From Sarcophilus harrisii (Eukaryota > Chordata > Mammalia > Dasyuromorphia > Dasyuridae): 64,000 bases of DNA. The notes below the pieces were generated by a model. The model was not told the origin of the DNA. It worked only from the letters and a program-made list of their open reading frames with translations, and searched no databases. Shown piece after piece: positions 35,541 to 48,089 of the stretch (the first letter of the stretch is position 1; each line of letters starts with the position of its first letter). The translations under genes were made by a program, and so were the position numbers. The stretch is taken from the NCBI RefSeq assembly GCF_902635505.1, contig NC_045427.1:56074539-56138538 (forward strand), given 5' to 3'.

Positions 35541-36115
35541 CTTTTTTAAATAGTACTTTCTTTATTATTTTCAAAATACGTACAAAGATAATTTTCAACA
35601 TTCACCCTTGGAGCACCTTGTATTCCAACTTTTTCTTCCTTCATCCTCTCTTCCCCCTTCCCCCAGACAGTAAATAATCCCATATAGGTTAAACACGTGC
35701 CATTCTTCTAAGCATATTTCCACATTTGTCATGCTGCACAAGAAAAATCAGATAAAAAAAAAGGAAAAATGAGAAAGGGGGGAAAGCAACCAAATAACAA
35801 CAAAAGAAAAAAACGTGAAAATACTATAAAAAAAGGAAAAATGAGAAAGGGGAGAAAGCAACCAAATAACAACAAAAGAAAAAAACGTGAAAATACTATA
35901 CTGCGACCCACGTTCAATCTCCATCGTCCTCTTTCCGGGCGCAGATGGCTCTCTTCGTCACAAGTCTATTGGAGTTGCCTTGAATCATCCCTCTGTTGAA
36001 AAGAGCCAACAACCAAGTTGATCAGCTCTTGATCTTGTTGTTGCTGTAGTTCTTGTTGTTCTCTTGGTTCTACTCACTTCACTTAGCATCAGTTCATGTA
36101 AGTCTTTCCAGGCTT
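35541..36115 (-). mobile_element. Old L1 3' end, reversed, with internal 72-bp tandem duplication
   Basis: ATTTTCAACATTCACCCTTG, CATTTGTCATGCTGCACAAG, then CACTTAGCATCAGTTCATGT are the reversed L1 3' UTR. The stretch 35756-35899 is duplicated. Confidence 0.8.
35756..35899. repeat. 72-bp tandem duplication (2 copies)
   Basis: Units 35756-35827 and 35828-35899 differ only in one short G run. Each ends ACGTGAAAATACTAT. Confidence 0.92.
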
Positions 36116-36124
36116 TTCTGAAAT

Positions 36125-36470
36125 CTTCCTGCTTAAAATCCCATCTTCTACAGAAAACTTTCCTTCTTCCCTCTTCCCTCTTCCTTCCAATGGGTCATCT
36201 TTTTAGTCATTTCCTATTTCTCCTATATGTAGTTTGTTTTGTGTATATTTGTTTGCATGTTGTCTTCCCTTTTACATGGTAAACTCCTTGAGGTTAGGGG
36301 CTGTCTTTTCCCTTGCTTTGTATGTATTTGGATGTATGTTGTTTTCCTTATTAGATTATAAGCTCCTTGAGGACAGGGGCTCTCTTTTTGTTTCACCAGT
36401 ACTTAGGCAGAATGCTTGGCACATAGATATAGTAGGCATTTAATAAATATTCATGGATTGATATAATTAA
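36125..36470 (+). mobile_element. L2-type 3' end
   Basis: AAATCCCATCTTCTACAGAA, then AGATTATAAGCTCCTTGAGG, CTTGGCACATAGATATAGTA and TTTAATAAATATTCATGG. Confidence 0.7.
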
Positions 36471-36584
36471 TATGATTACTAATATGTCATATTATTAATA
36501 TATCATAAATTACATTTATTTACATTAATTGTATAATAATATAAAATAATATAATTGATGTAGAAAATCCAAATATGGGAGAAT

Positions 36585-37660
36585 GCCGAAGACCAGCGGC
36601 AAGAGATCCACTAGTTTATTAAGTGACTCATTTTTCTGGCCCTGTCCTAAGCCCTGGCACAAAAACAAAGTAAGAGTCCTTGCCTTCAAGGCAAGAAGCA
36701 ATGTGCACATATATATGTATATTACAGATTCAGGGTAACTTTGATGGGGAAAATAGCAAGTAACCTTGCAGAAAGAAGCCTGTGGTGGGCATGGAGAACA
36801 GTCTGCACAGGGGCAGAGAACACAGAGCAGGAAGACTATTTGCTGCAGTACACAGTTCAAAGAAAGGAACAATGAGCACAGAGAACAGAAATGAATTATC
36901 ATGCATAAGAAATAGAAAGGCTGTTTGACTGCAATACACAATACAAGGAAAGGGACTGTATATTAAGTCCCTATATCCTCTAGTGATAAAGAGCTTTGAA
37001 TGGACTGTATATTAAGTCTAGGAAGGGTAGGATACAGCAGGTGATAAAAGAGCTTTGAATGTTTAGTAGTGACTGAGTTTATATCTTAGCCTAAAAGTAA
37101 TAGGAAGTCATTGGAATTTATTGAGTAGAGGAGCATCATTAGATGATTCAGGGAAATCATCTGGTGATTTGTTTGAAGAATTGATGAATCAAAAGGGAAA
37201 TATTAATAATTAAGAGATTAGTAATGATGATAATAATTGTTAGCATTTAGGTGGTGCTTTGAGGTTTACAAAGTACTTTACATATGCTATTTCATTTGAT
37301 CCTCTCCTAAACTCTGGGAGGTAGGTTCTATTACCTAGTTCCATTTTACAATTGAAGAAACTCAAGCAAAAAAAAAAAAAAAAAAAAAGCTAAGTGATTT
37401 GTCCAGAGTCTGATAAGTGTCTGAGGTCACATTTGAACTTGGGTCTTCTTGACTCCAGGTCCAAGGGACCACCTAGTTGCCTGCCCACTTGAAAAGACCA
37501 ATCAGGAGGCTAGGCAAATGGAGGTTGGGCAAAATGAGGGCTTAATCTAAATTGTAATGCAGGAAGAACATTTAACAACTGATTGGATAGATGGGGGAAA
37601 AGAGGGAGAAGTGTAAAATGACAGATGTAAATCTGGGTACCACCAGTCTCCTACTTACCA
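36585..37660 (+). repeat. Unassigned mammal-wide repeat, split by a reversed MIR-type SINE (37,235-37,490)
   Basis: Left part has TAAGCCCTGGCACAAAAACA and ATAGGAAGTCATTGGAATTT, right part CAGGAGGCTAGGCAAATGG. The inserted SINE shows CAAAGTACTTTACATATGCT and TTTGAACTTGGGTCTTCTTG. Confidence 0.55.
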
Positions 37661-37869
37661 GGCTCACAGCTTTAGTGATGAGAAGAACACTACCGGTTGG
37701 CTCTAGCTTTCTCCTCCTTCATTGGTTAGATTATAGCACACTTTCTATTTAAAATATCTTTGATTCCTCAGGAACAATTCACCTGACAGATCCAATCTGT
37801 TGTGAAATTTCATTGCTTCTAGGTTCACATAACTCCATAAACATACTCTTAAGCAGCCAACCCTCTGGT

Positions 37870-38650
37870 TTGCTATTGGTTTCCAGCTGCCCCCGGCCTG
37901 GACTATTGTAATATCCTTCCCTGCCTCATCTCACCCCTAATTCCACCTTCTACTTAGCTGCCAAATGATTTTCCTAATGTGCTAGTCTGATCATGTTACT
38001 GCCCTTTAAACTTTGTGGGCTCCCTATTATCTCAAGGACCAAATATAAAACCCTCCTTTAAAGGTGGCAAAGTGCATAGGGTGTTGGAATCAGGAAGATT
38101 CATCCTTTTTAGTTCAAATGTGGCCTTAGGCACTTACAAATTGGACAAGTCATTTAACCTTCTTTTGCCTCACTTTCATCTGTCAAATGAACGGAAGAAG
38201 GAAATAGCAAACCAGCTCCAGTATCTTTGCCAAGAAATGGAATAATGAAGAATCAGACATAACAGAACAAAAACAAAACCTACCTCCATCCCACCTTTCC
38301 AGCTTTCTTTCTGTTCCCTTTCACACAAACCTAAGACCCAGCTACCTACTTAATATTTGCTATATACAACACTCCTAATTCTGTCTTCTCACTGACTCCT
38401 TATGCCTAGAATGTTCCCCATATCCACCTCCTAGCTTTCCTGACTTCCTCTAAGACTTAAGCCAAATCCCACCTTTGTAGGAGTTAGTACATTTAGTACT
38501 TTTCCCCCTTGAAGTTACCTTCCATTTAAACATTACATCATCATGTATGTACATAATTATTTTGCATGTTGTCTTATTCTCATTATGATGTGAGGACAGG
38601 GACCATGCTTATTTACCTTTTTTGTATCCCTAGCGCTTAAAATGGTTATT
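37870..38650 (+). mobile_element. L2 3' end split by an RTE-tailed SINE (38,062-38,279)
   Basis: L2 text TCTGATCATGTTACTGCCCT breaks off at 38,061 and resumes with ACCTACCTCCATCCCACCTT, ending GTGAGGACAGGGACCATGCT. The SINE carries TATCTTTGCCAAGAAATGGA. Confidence 0.75.
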
Positions 38651-38829
38651 GACCACCTTGCTACCCTCCACAGAAGTAAGAAAGTTTGGAGAGTGGGTTG
38701 GATTTGAAAGTAAAAGAAATAATTGAGTTCAGTTTGGGACATATTGAGTTTAAGCTGCCTATTTTCTGACATAATCATTTTTAAGTTGTGAATTACTGCT
38801 CCCACTCCTGTGAGAACAGTATTATCATT

Positions 38830-39425
38830 AGTCTTGGAGGTCCTGCCCGTCCTGCAGGGCACAGAACCAGAGTTCTGTAATGGGAACAGGACCTGTCAGT
38901 GACAAGGAATGGGAATTGTATTGTGACTATGTGATGGAAGGTCCTGTGAACCAGGGGTAGCTAAATTTCTCAGTGAACCCCTGAGGCTGATCCAAACAAT
39001 ACTTTGCCAGAGGATGATATCATTCCAGAGTGCAAAAGATTATTATGTAAGCTCAGGACACAGTCAGCTTACTGGGCTTTAGCTCTGGGAAACAGGGTAT
39101 ATCCAAACTATTTTACTAAGAGACCAGGAAGGACCCGTTTCACTTTTATGGGATGATCAAGAAGCAGTCAACAACTGCCTCCATGGGGGTGCACATACTG
39201 AGCATCCCTCTTTAAAAGCTTTCCTCTATTAATCCTATTAGTCAAGGACATTAGTTGAGATCAACTGGCCATTCCAGAGATCTTGGTTCTCCTTAAAACC
39301 ATGAAAAGGAAGTTTCTTTTGGGAACCAGTTCTAGTTACCCAAACAGCCATTAACTTCATCACTTTTAGGCAAGTACCTTTGTCACTCGACCTCAATTAC
39401 TTCCTCTGTTTTGGATTATATGACC
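38830..39425. other. Intergenic sequence, nothing recognised
   Basis: No repeat or gene that I can name. Confidence 0.4.
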
Positions 39426-39432
39426 TCTAAAG

Positions 39433-39635
39433 CAGGGTGTGCTTCTTAGCCTTTCTTTGTGTCATGGACTCTTTGACAATCACTGGCAAAGCACATAGAC
39501 CACTTCTCAACATAATTGTTTTCAAATGCATAAATTAAAATACGTAAGTTTACAAAGGAATCCAATTACATTGAGATACAATTATCAAAATATATTTAAA
39601 AATAGATTCATGGACCCCAGATTAAGAATCCTCTG
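39433..39635 (+). mobile_element. Ancient hAT-type non-autonomous element
   Basis: Ends are imperfect inverted repeats: CAGGGTGTGCTTCTTAGCC at left and ATTAAGAATCCTCTG at right. The inside (TTACAAAGGAATCCAATTAC, ATTATCAAAATATATTTAAA) is a familiar mammal-wide MER-type sequence. Confidence 0.55.
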
Positions 39636-40039
39636 GGGCAGGGACTCTAACATTGACAGCATCAGTCCTGTGGTTCTTACATTGATGCAGCAGAATTAGC
39701 ACCATCTTTGAATCTTTGCCTACCAAATAAGGAATTAGAGATTAAGCTAGATTGCTTCATCAAGCAGCCAGAAGGAAATAGAGCTTTATCTTTATCAGTG
39801 GGACCTTCTAGGGTAAAATCTTCCAAGATGCAGACAGGTTAGGGAATGCAAGTCAAGTCCTAAAAAGAAGAACCATGGTTAGGGAGCCCCTAACTAAAAC
39901 TTTTCCCTAATGCTCCTGAGTTCCTGAACTCTCCAGGGCATGGAAAGGCTAACAGCGGCAGCTTCTATTTCTATAATATAAAGCACCATGAAAATTTTAT
40001 ATAGTTTCCAAAGCACTGTGAAGGGATGTCAGTCAACCC

Positions 40040-41060
40040 AATCAGTCAACAAGAATTTCTTTATTAAGCATTTATTAGGAGCCAGATAGAGTAGCAAGGT
40101 GGGGTAGTGGATAGAGCACTGGACTTGGAATCAGGAAGGCTCTTTATGAGTTCAAATCTGACCTCAAACATTAAGTAGCTGTGTGATCCTGGACAAGCCA
40201 CTTAACCTCAGTTCCCTCATCTGTAAAACGAGATAGAGAAATAAATGACAAACTACTTCAAGTCCCTTTGCCAAGAAAATCCCAAATAGTGTCATAAAGA
40301 GTTGGATATGACTGAATACAGTGTGCCAAATACTCTGCTAAATTCTAGAAACTCCGATAAGTACCAAAAAACAGTCTGTGTCCTCAAGGAGTCTACATTC
40401 TAGTGCAGGAGACAAATGGAATAGATGAAGATAATTGTTTAAAAACTAGATTTTTATTTTCAAAATATGTGCAAAAATAGTTTTCAACATTCACCCTTGC
40501 AAAATCTTGTGTTCCAAATTTTTCTCCTTCCCTTCCTCTCATCTCCCTTCTCCAGACAACAAGTAATCCAATATAGGTTAAACTTCCATACATATTTCCA
40601 CATTTATCATAATGCACAAGAAAAATCAGATCAAAAAAGAAAAAATGAGAAAGAAAAAATCAAACAAAAAACAAAAGGTGAAAATACTATGTTGTGATCC
40701 ACATTCAGTCTCCATAGTCCTCCCTCCGGATGTAGATGGCTCTCTCCATTACAAGTCCTTTGGAACTGACCTGAATTATCTCACTGTTGAAAAGAGCCCA
40801 TCAGAGTTGATCATCACATAATGTTGTTGCTGTGTACAATGTTCTCTTGGTTCTACTCACTTAGCATCAGTTCATGTAAGTCTCAATGAAGGTAATCTTA
40901 AAAGGGGGAAGGCATCAGTAGCTGTAGGGCCCAGGAAAGGTGGTCTACAGAAGAAGGATTCGAGCTGTGTCTAGGAGGTGTGGAGGAAAGGGGGCAGAAT
41001 ATTCAAAGTAAAGCCAGGAGCACCTGTTTAACAGCTGTTTATTCCTGTTTCACAGATGAA
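40040..41060 (+). repeat. Unassigned mammal-wide repeat with SINE and L1 insertions
   Basis: TTTATTAAGCATTTATTAGG is interrupted by an RTE-tailed SINE (40,086-40,318), resumes with CAAGGAGTCTACATTCTAGT, is interrupted again by a reversed L1 3' end (40,440-40,880), and resumes at AAGGTAATCTTAAAAGGGGG. Confidence 0.6.
40440..40880 (-). mobile_element. Old L1 3' end, reversed
   Basis: GTTTTCAACATTCACCCTTG, TCTCCAGACAACAAGTAATC, GTTCTACTCACTTAGCATCA. Confidence 0.8.
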
Positions 41061-42015
41061 AAAGCAGAGGTTCAGAAAAGACTTTGTATCCTCCCAATGG
41101 TCACACAGGTAGGGAATGAGGGCTTGAACTGATGTCCTTCCCTCTTTCCAATATATCATCCTACTCTGCCCCCCCTCAGTTAATAGGTTGTACATGGAAA
41201 GCTTTGTGACTGACTCCTTCCCTCTCCCTCCCTAAGGATTGGGGGTTGGGGGTGGGGAAGGAGAGATAAAGATCAAATCAAATGAGATTGTGTGTGCAAA
41301 GTGCTATCAGAATTAAATAACTGTAGAAATACAAACTATTTTATTATTAAAGCAGGGATCTACAATCATATATACATGTACTATAATAATATAATATAAA
41401 AGTATGTCTTTTCTAAGAAGACACTTGACATGACAGCTTCCCAACCCTGGCTAAAAAGCTGGGAAAGTAAAAGAAGTACTTACACTCACTACAAGGACTT
41501 AGCTCCTCCTTTAATGGGAAGCTGCTTCCCCAATTACTCTCCATTCTTCTAACGCCTTGCTGATGCTCTGAAGGCGCCAGAGGATGAGAGAGCCAGTTGC
41601 CAAGGCTGAGTCCCCAAGGAATAGGAGCAATTTCTGGTCCTGTCTTCCACCCTTTTCTCTTTATTCCTGGGCCCCAGCTTTGTCTCTGGGAAGGAAAGGG
41701 ATAATGCCCACAAAGCACTTAATCTCCTGGCCAGAAAGCAGTAAAGAGCAAATTAGGCCCCACTCCAGTTTATCCCCTGCAATAGGGAAAAGCTGGAGAA
41801 GAGCCATGTCAGGGATTTAGGAAGCAAAGTTGGGAAGGGAAAGTAGGTCACTGGAGTTTTGAAACCACCAACATCTGAGTGAGGAGGCTCCCCTACTTCC
41901 ATTCGATACAAGACTCCCCAGGGGCTCTGTGGGTAGCTTGGAGTGGACCCACGCCGGATGGAAGAAGAATTCTGGCTAGTAATTGCAGCAACATCCTGGG
42001 CTGGTTTAATAGCTG
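41060..42015. other. Mostly unassigned sequence with a reversed MIR piece at its start
   Basis: 41,060-41,170 is MIR-like (GGTCACACAGGTAGGGAATG). The rest, to 42,015, is not recognised and has no supported coding. Confidence 0.4.
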
Positions 42016-42019
42016 TTGT

Positions 42020-42200
42020 AATAGCTCTTCAAAGTTTATAAGACACTTTACATCCATTATCTCATTTGCTCCTCACAACAGCTCTCTGAAGTAGAGATAT
42101 TGCAAGTATATTATCCCCATGTTGTCAATGAGGGAACAGGAAGACAGAATTCAAATGTAGAGTCTGTTTTGATGCCAAAGTCCCACATTCTGTTCACTAG
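42020..42200 (-). mobile_element. MIR-type SINE, reversed
   Basis: GACACTTTACATCCATTATC, TCATTTGCTCCTCACAACAG. Confidence 0.6.
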
Positions 42201-42499
42201 ATCTTCAGCCTTGGAACAGATAGCAATAATCAGGGTGGGGCTCCCCTACCCAGAATCTCATCTCAATCCAAACCAATTTATTCCCTATCTCCATGCCTTC
42301 AGGGTAGGATTCTTTGCTTGAGAAGGTAAAGACATCAAGTTCACTGCTTTAGATATGATGGAAAGAGCACTGGTCTGAGAATGAGGTGAGGGGTTCAGAC
42401 TGCCAACGGAGGAGGTTGGGTCACAACTAGTTGGATTCAGGCAGGCTGACATGATGTGTCACCATGATGACATGAGGAGGTCTCCAGGGTGCTGGGTCG

Positions 42500-43320
42500 T
42501 ATTATTTTTTAGCAGTGGCATGCATAAAGATAACATTCATCAAATTTATGGCTGGAAGGAATAATAGCTGACACCCTGAGCAACAGGCAGAACCCAAAAA
42601 GACCTTGACCAATCTAGAGCAATGTGTGTGGGATTAATAGGATAAATTCAATATGGCCAAATGTAAAGCTTTACACTTGGGTACAATAAAATCAACTCTA
42701 CTAATAAGAGTTGGCAGTTGCTCTGAACAAGATCTGATGTTTAAGTAGATTAGTATGCTAGTTCAATAACCATCAGCAATATGACATGAAACCCCAAACT
42801 CTCAGGCCATCTTGGCTTTAATAGGGATATCATTTCAAGGAACAGAGAACTGTTGCACAGATCCTTTGGAATATTGTGTTGAGTGCTGAATGTAAGGTTG
42901 AAGGACATTGGCAACCCTGGAGAGGATCCAGAGGTAACTAGAATGGTGAAGGCGCTTGTCATATGAGGACTGATTAAAGAAACTGGGCTGGAAAAGAGAA
43001 GGTTCAAGGAAAATGTACTAGCTGTCTATTCTCAAGTATTTGAAGGGATTTCATACAGAAGAGGAGTTAGAATGGTTCTGGTTGATCATAGACCAGAATT
43101 AGAGCAATGCATAGAAGTTACAAAGGAGCCAATTGAGATTAGACAAACTTCTTGACCTATTCAGTCCAAAAGTAGAATAGGCTACTTGTCTGCAGAGGTG
43201 GTGGGTTTCCCCTGACTTGGAAATGTTAAGGTAGAGCTTGGATGACAAGGTTATAGTGAGGATTTCTTTCATGTATGAGTTGGACTAAATTGATGGTCTC
43301 CAAAGTCAGAGAAGGGAATG
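42500..43320 (+). mobile_element. CR1/L3 LINE 3' region
   Basis: ATGTAAAGCTTTACACTTGG (remnant of the CR1 coding end), then AAGTATTTGAAGGGATTTCA, AGAGGTGGTGGGTTTCCCC and GTTGGACTAAATTGATGGTC, the CR1/L3 order. Coding is broken throughout. Confidence 0.65.
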
Positions 43321-43989
43321 ATTCAAAGGGAAGGGTGGGAAAATAGGTCACAGTAGATGGTCAGTTGTGGGACATAGCTCAATGCCTGCCTTCACTCAAC
43401 ATTCTCCTTACCTGTGTCTTGCTTGCTACTGCCTATATATATATATTCCAACATTTACCTCATGCTGTCAGATTTGATTTTTTGACATGTATCCTTTAGA
43501 GGGTACACTCTCTAGTCTACAAGATTTTCATTTTAAAAGTGGGACAAAGTAAATTACAAAGGGTGAATGGCATGATTGGATTTTGTGGTCCATAAACAGA
43601 AGCCTTGTCATATTATCTTTTCCCCAAAACCCATCCCTCTCCTAAATGTCTCTCCTTATATATACACCATTCACCCAAGTTAGCAACCTTAGAGTCATCC
43701 TCACCTTCTCACTTTCACTTTCACTTACTCCACTTAGTGAAGCAGTTAACAAAGCTTGCCATTTTATTTTCAATGACATCTTTTACTTCTCTTCCTCTTC
43801 CCCCCCCCCAAAAAAAAACCCCACAGTATTTACTTAGCATTTTAGATATTCTTTTTTGCTTGGTATACTGATAATGAATTTTTTACATCTTTGTTTACAG
43901 TAACTTAAAATATTTTTTCATCTCTGGCTCCTTTGTATCTTTGTAGTCTTCTTACACTTTTCTCTCTTCTGCAATCTAGATAAATGAGT

Positions 43990-44184
43990 CTATTATTTTT
44001 TCTTCACACATGACACTTGATCTTCCAACTTCTTCTACCAGGAATGTTCTTCTTCCTCACATTTCCCTTCTACAGATATTCCCTTACATCTTAGCTCATA
44101 CATCCCCATCTGCCAGAGACCTTTTTCCATGCTCACAGATCCTAGAGTTTTCCCCCCAGCTTTCCTTTTACCTACCATCTCCTC

Positions 44185-44227
<43 letters not shown>

Positions 44228-44395
44228 GTGTGTGTATATGTACACATCTTATATCTAGTTATTTACATGTCATCCACCCCATTAGAATGTGAGCTTCATA
44301 AGGGCAGAGATTATTTTTTGTATTCTTTGTATAATGTTTGGCATGATGCCTAGCACAAAATAAACAGTTAATAAATTTTTATTGATTAATTAGCA
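43990..44395 (+). mobile_element. L2 3' end with internal (TG)n
   Basis: L2 wording ATTAGAATGTGAGCTTCATA and AGTTAATAAATTTTTATTGA; the TG run at 44,187-44,238 lies within it. Confidence 0.7.
44187..44238. repeat. (TG)n microsatellite
   Basis: About 25 dinucleotide units with a few A interruptions at the right end. Confidence 0.95.
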
Positions 44396-44526
44396 AGAAA
44401 AAAAGAAAGATATTTACGTGCTTGGCTAGCTACATTAATTAAGTTAACTGAATAATTAATTACTGGCAATTATTATTTATAAGTTTACCCTGTCCTCCAG
44501 GGACATGTGCAAAGAAATTCTTTTAG

Positions 44527-44672
44527 GGGCAGTTACATGGACTAGTGGATAGAGCACCAGCCCTGAAGTCAGGAGGACGTGAGTTTAAATCTGGTCTCAG
44601 ATACTAACACTTCCTAGCTGTGTGACCCTGGGCAAGTCACTTAACCCCAATTGCCTCAACAACAACAAAAAA
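44527..44672 (+). mobile_element. Young CORE-SINE, poly(A) type
   Basis: Near-consensus head, GAAGTCAGGAGGACGTGAG, CTGTGTGACCCTGGGCAAGT and A tail. Target duplication AAAGAAATTCTTTTAG (44511-44526) repeats at 44673-44689 with one extra T. Confidence 0.9.
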
Positions 44673-44795
44673 AAAGAAATTTCTTTTAGAAAAAAGGAAA
44701 CATTCATTCACATTACACTCAAAAGCAAAAAGTCATTTAAAAATTGTTAGTAAATACAATTTATAAAATATATTGGTTATTTCATCTTAATCTTT

Positions 44796-44801
44796 AATAT
44801 A

Positions 44802-44846
<45 letters not shown>

Positions 44847-44847
44847 T

Positions 44848-44878
<31 letters not shown>
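44796..44878. repeat. (TA)n followed by T-rich run
   Basis: About 20 TA units directly followed by about 40 T-rich bases. Confidence 0.95.
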
Positions 44879-44881
<3 letters not shown>

Positions 44882-45194
44882 TAGAATCATACTCCCCATC
44901 TTCTCCTCCTTTGGTCCAACCTCAGAAGATGAGGTAGCTCTTCTCCTTGCCATTATAAATGGGCCCTTGAAAGCTTGCCCCTGCAATCATCAATCCTTGT
45001 TCTAATTTTCAACTTACCTGCTGGCTAGTTCCTTCCCCAGGAAGCATGCCAGCAGGCCCAGATCCATCGAGATCCCCTAAACTCCCCATCATTTGACTTT
45101 ATTCTCAAACTATCATCTTATAGCTCTCCTCCTTTTCACAGACCTCCAAAAAAGCCTGACTCTGGCTTTGCCTTCTTACTTCTTGACTCCAAAA

Positions 45195-45365
45195 TCCATG
45201 TTCCAGTTTGTATGAACTGATGAAAGTGAAATGAGCAAAACCAGAGGAATAATTCATACAATAACCATAATATTGTAAAGACAAATAACTTTAAAAGACT
45301 TTATTCTGCTCAGTGTAATGACTAATCATAATTCTAGACAATGCATCATGAATTATGATACGAAT
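45195..45365 (+). mobile_element. L1 3' fragment
   Basis: GTATGAACTGATGAAAGTGA, AGCAAAACCAGAGGAATAA. Confidence 0.75.
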
Positions 45366-45379
45366 TGACTACAAGCAAC

Positions 45380-45625
45380 CAATTGCCTAATCTTGTTGAT
45401 TATAGCTCCTCAAGACTTGTCTCATTTGTCCCCTTCTTATCACTGGCTCAGGCAGCCAGCCCTTATCATCATCTTTTATGTGGTCTATTTCAGTAGTCTC
45501 ACTGTATCCTTGAACCCAATCAATCCTATTTACAATCCATAGAGCTGCCAAAAGGGTATTCCTAATATTCAGGTCTTACTGTATCACTCCTTTGCTCAAG
45601 AAGGTAAGGGACAAATGGCATATGC
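45380..45625 (+). mobile_element. L2 fragment
   Basis: GAGCTGCCAAAAGGGTATTC and GTATCACTCCTTTGCTCAAG. Confidence 0.6.
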
Positions 45626-45639
45626 TCTTCAGTGATAAC

Positions 45640-45892
45640 CATACCAGGTAAGCAGGTAGAAAGAGCATCAGGTCTGGAATCAGGAAGATGAGTTAAAATA
45701 TGGCCTCAGACACTAGTCACATAATCCTGGGCAAGTCACTTAACCTCTGTCTTAATCTCCTGAAGAAGGAAAAGGCAAATCTCTCTGATATCTTTGCCAA
45801 GAAAACCCCATGATCACCATTGAAGTGCTGATGTGATTGGAAGACACAATAAGTTTGACATGACTAATGACTGAACAACAAATACAAGACAA
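45640..45892 (+). mobile_element. CORE-SINE with RTE/BovB-like tail
   Basis: CCTGGGCAAGTCACTTAACC core, TATCTTTGCCAAGAAAACCC, ending ACTGAACAACAAATAC. Confidence 0.8.
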
Positions 45893-45934
45893 AGGTCCTC
45901 AGAGAGGGAAAAGGAAAGGAAAAAAGATCCCACA

Positions 45935-46175
45935 TTTATGAAAAATATTTATTGTTGCCCTTTTTGTGACAGCAAAGACCTGGAAGCAAAATATGTGCCC
46001 ATAAATTGGGGGGAAAGCCGAACAAATTATGGCATATGTAATTTTATTGCCCAGTAAGAAATTATGAATATGAAAAATTTAGAGAAACTTGGAAAGTCTC
46101 TAAGAATTGAGGCAGAGTGAAATAAGAACTAACATTTGAAATTAGACAATCAAATAAGAGGCTTTGGAGAAAAAT
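45935..46175 (+). mobile_element. L1 3' fragment
   Basis: TTTTTGTGACAGCAAAGACC, CCCATAAATTGGGGGGAAA, GGCAGAGTGAAATAAGAAC. Confidence 0.7.
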
Positions 46176-46229
46176 CAATCTGAGGATATCTGAACCTGAA
46201 CTTGTTACTTTTGCCACCAAAACTACCAT

Positions 46230-46678
46230 TTTTCTAAACTTCCCCATTTCTGTCCAGGCTCCAGGGTTCATAACCTAGACATTATTCTGGAGTTCACACT
46301 CTTTCATCCCATCTATCCAGTTTACTGCCAGATCTTACCTTTACAACATCTCTCATGTCCAAATCCTTCATTGCACAACCACTCCCTCATTTCAGGTTTT
46401 CATCATCTCTTACTTAGATTATTGTAACAACCTTCTAATGGTTCTCCCTGTCTATCTTTCCCCATCACAGTCCATCTGCGGCCAAAGTACTTTCTTTAAG
46501 TGCAAATCTGACCTCATGATCCCCCTTCTCAATCAGCTCCACTATATTCTTGTTACTTCTGATACCAAATGTAAACTCCTTTATGGGAGTAAAGCCCTTT
46601 TCAACCTACCCCCCAGCCTATCTTGATACCCTCTTCTTCTTCCATATTCTACAATTTAATCAAATTGGCTGCCTCTGT

Positions 46679-46732
<54 letters not shown>

Positions 46733-47975
46733 GTCTCTCTCTTTCTTTCTCTCTTTCTCACACACACCTACAAATGAGGGGTACCTTTGCACTGGCCAGC
46801 ATTCCATCTTTACTTCTGCCTCATAGAGTTGCAGTTCAAGCTTGATGCCTTTCCTGCTCCTCCTAACTAATTATTGCCCTTGCTCCCAAACTACCTTCTA
46901 CTTAACTACTATTGCTAGTAAGCTCTGGTCCTCTCTCTCTCTCAGAACCAACCTAGCTTTGGAGCATTCTCTTCTTTAAGATTTGAGCTCCATGTGAGGG
47001 ATAAGTGACTAGTGTCTTAGTCCTAATTAACCACTTAGCAAATTGATTTTTACAAAGAAATACTTGTTTACTTAATAATTAAAGCAAGAACAAAATTACA
47101 AACATTTCCTCCAGCACCTTGGACAGGTGTATTCTTTCCTGTACCTCTGGTCTTGGGGATGGGGGAGAAGATAGCATGGCGGAAGAATGGGTTCCTAACA
47201 GTTTAATTTCTACATATCTTTGGTCCAACTAAGTTCATGGCTAGATGGGGCACCTCTGCCAAACAAGTCCTCATCTCAGCTTGCAGTGGCCTGGATCCAG
47301 AAGGTCACTCCCTGCTCCTTGAAGTATCAATGAGAGGCTGGCTACAAAACTGAATCTGGATTCTGTGACTCACTCCCCTGACCTTTCAAAATTCCCAAGG
47401 TTGGAGACTCCACTCCCTTCCCCTAGAATGGAAAAAGAAAAAAGGCAAAGGCAAGGGGCTGAAGCCAGAGTCACATGGTATCAGTGGAGAGAAGTTCCCA
47501 AGACTTATTCCCTTCAGCAGTCCCATGAAAAAGTCAGAGAGGCAGCCAAAGCTGACCAGCCTTTCTGTAGATGTCCATAGCTGTAGCTACACAGCCAGTT
47601 CAAAACAAACTCCTTCCCATCACAAAAGGGTACCCAGGGGCCAAATACCAAGTGGGCTTCCTACTCCCCCTTTCTAGTGCACCAAAGGCACTTTCCTTCT
47701 GGAAGCAGGACTCCAGTTGTTTCCATATGGAGAAGTTGCTTCATTGAACAACTTATTGAATCTATGTGGATCTAGACTCTGGTTATACTACAATGCATTT
47801 ATTTCTATTTATTCACTTGATATTGATATTTTTACATGCACTCATCTCTGTCATTAGAATGTAAGCTCTTGGCAGTTATGGATTTTCATTCTTTGTGCTT
47901 GTGTCCCCAGTATTTAACAGCATGCCCAACACATAACATGAGCTTAACAATTACTACTGATTGATTGATAGAAAA
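46230..47975 (+). mobile_element. L2 element split by an unassigned insert of about 0.8 kb
   Basis: L2 wording runs 46,230-46,985 (CTTAGATTATTGTAACAACC, AAGTGCAAATCTGACCTCAT), with a (TC)n run at 46,680-46,752. It resumes at 47,795 (ATTAGAATGTAAGCTCTTGG). The 46,988-47,790 insert matches nothing I know. Confidence 0.65.
46680..46752. repeat. (TC)n microsatellite
   Basis: More than 30 CT units with interspersed GT. Confidence 0.95.
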
Positions 47976-48089
47976 GAGAGCAAGTAACTAAAAGAAATAC
48001 TGAAAGACTTTGGTCAATGCACTAACCAATCATGATTTCAGAAAAAGGAAAATGAAGAATAACTCCTCTGCCTCTCAGGAGAAAGACTG

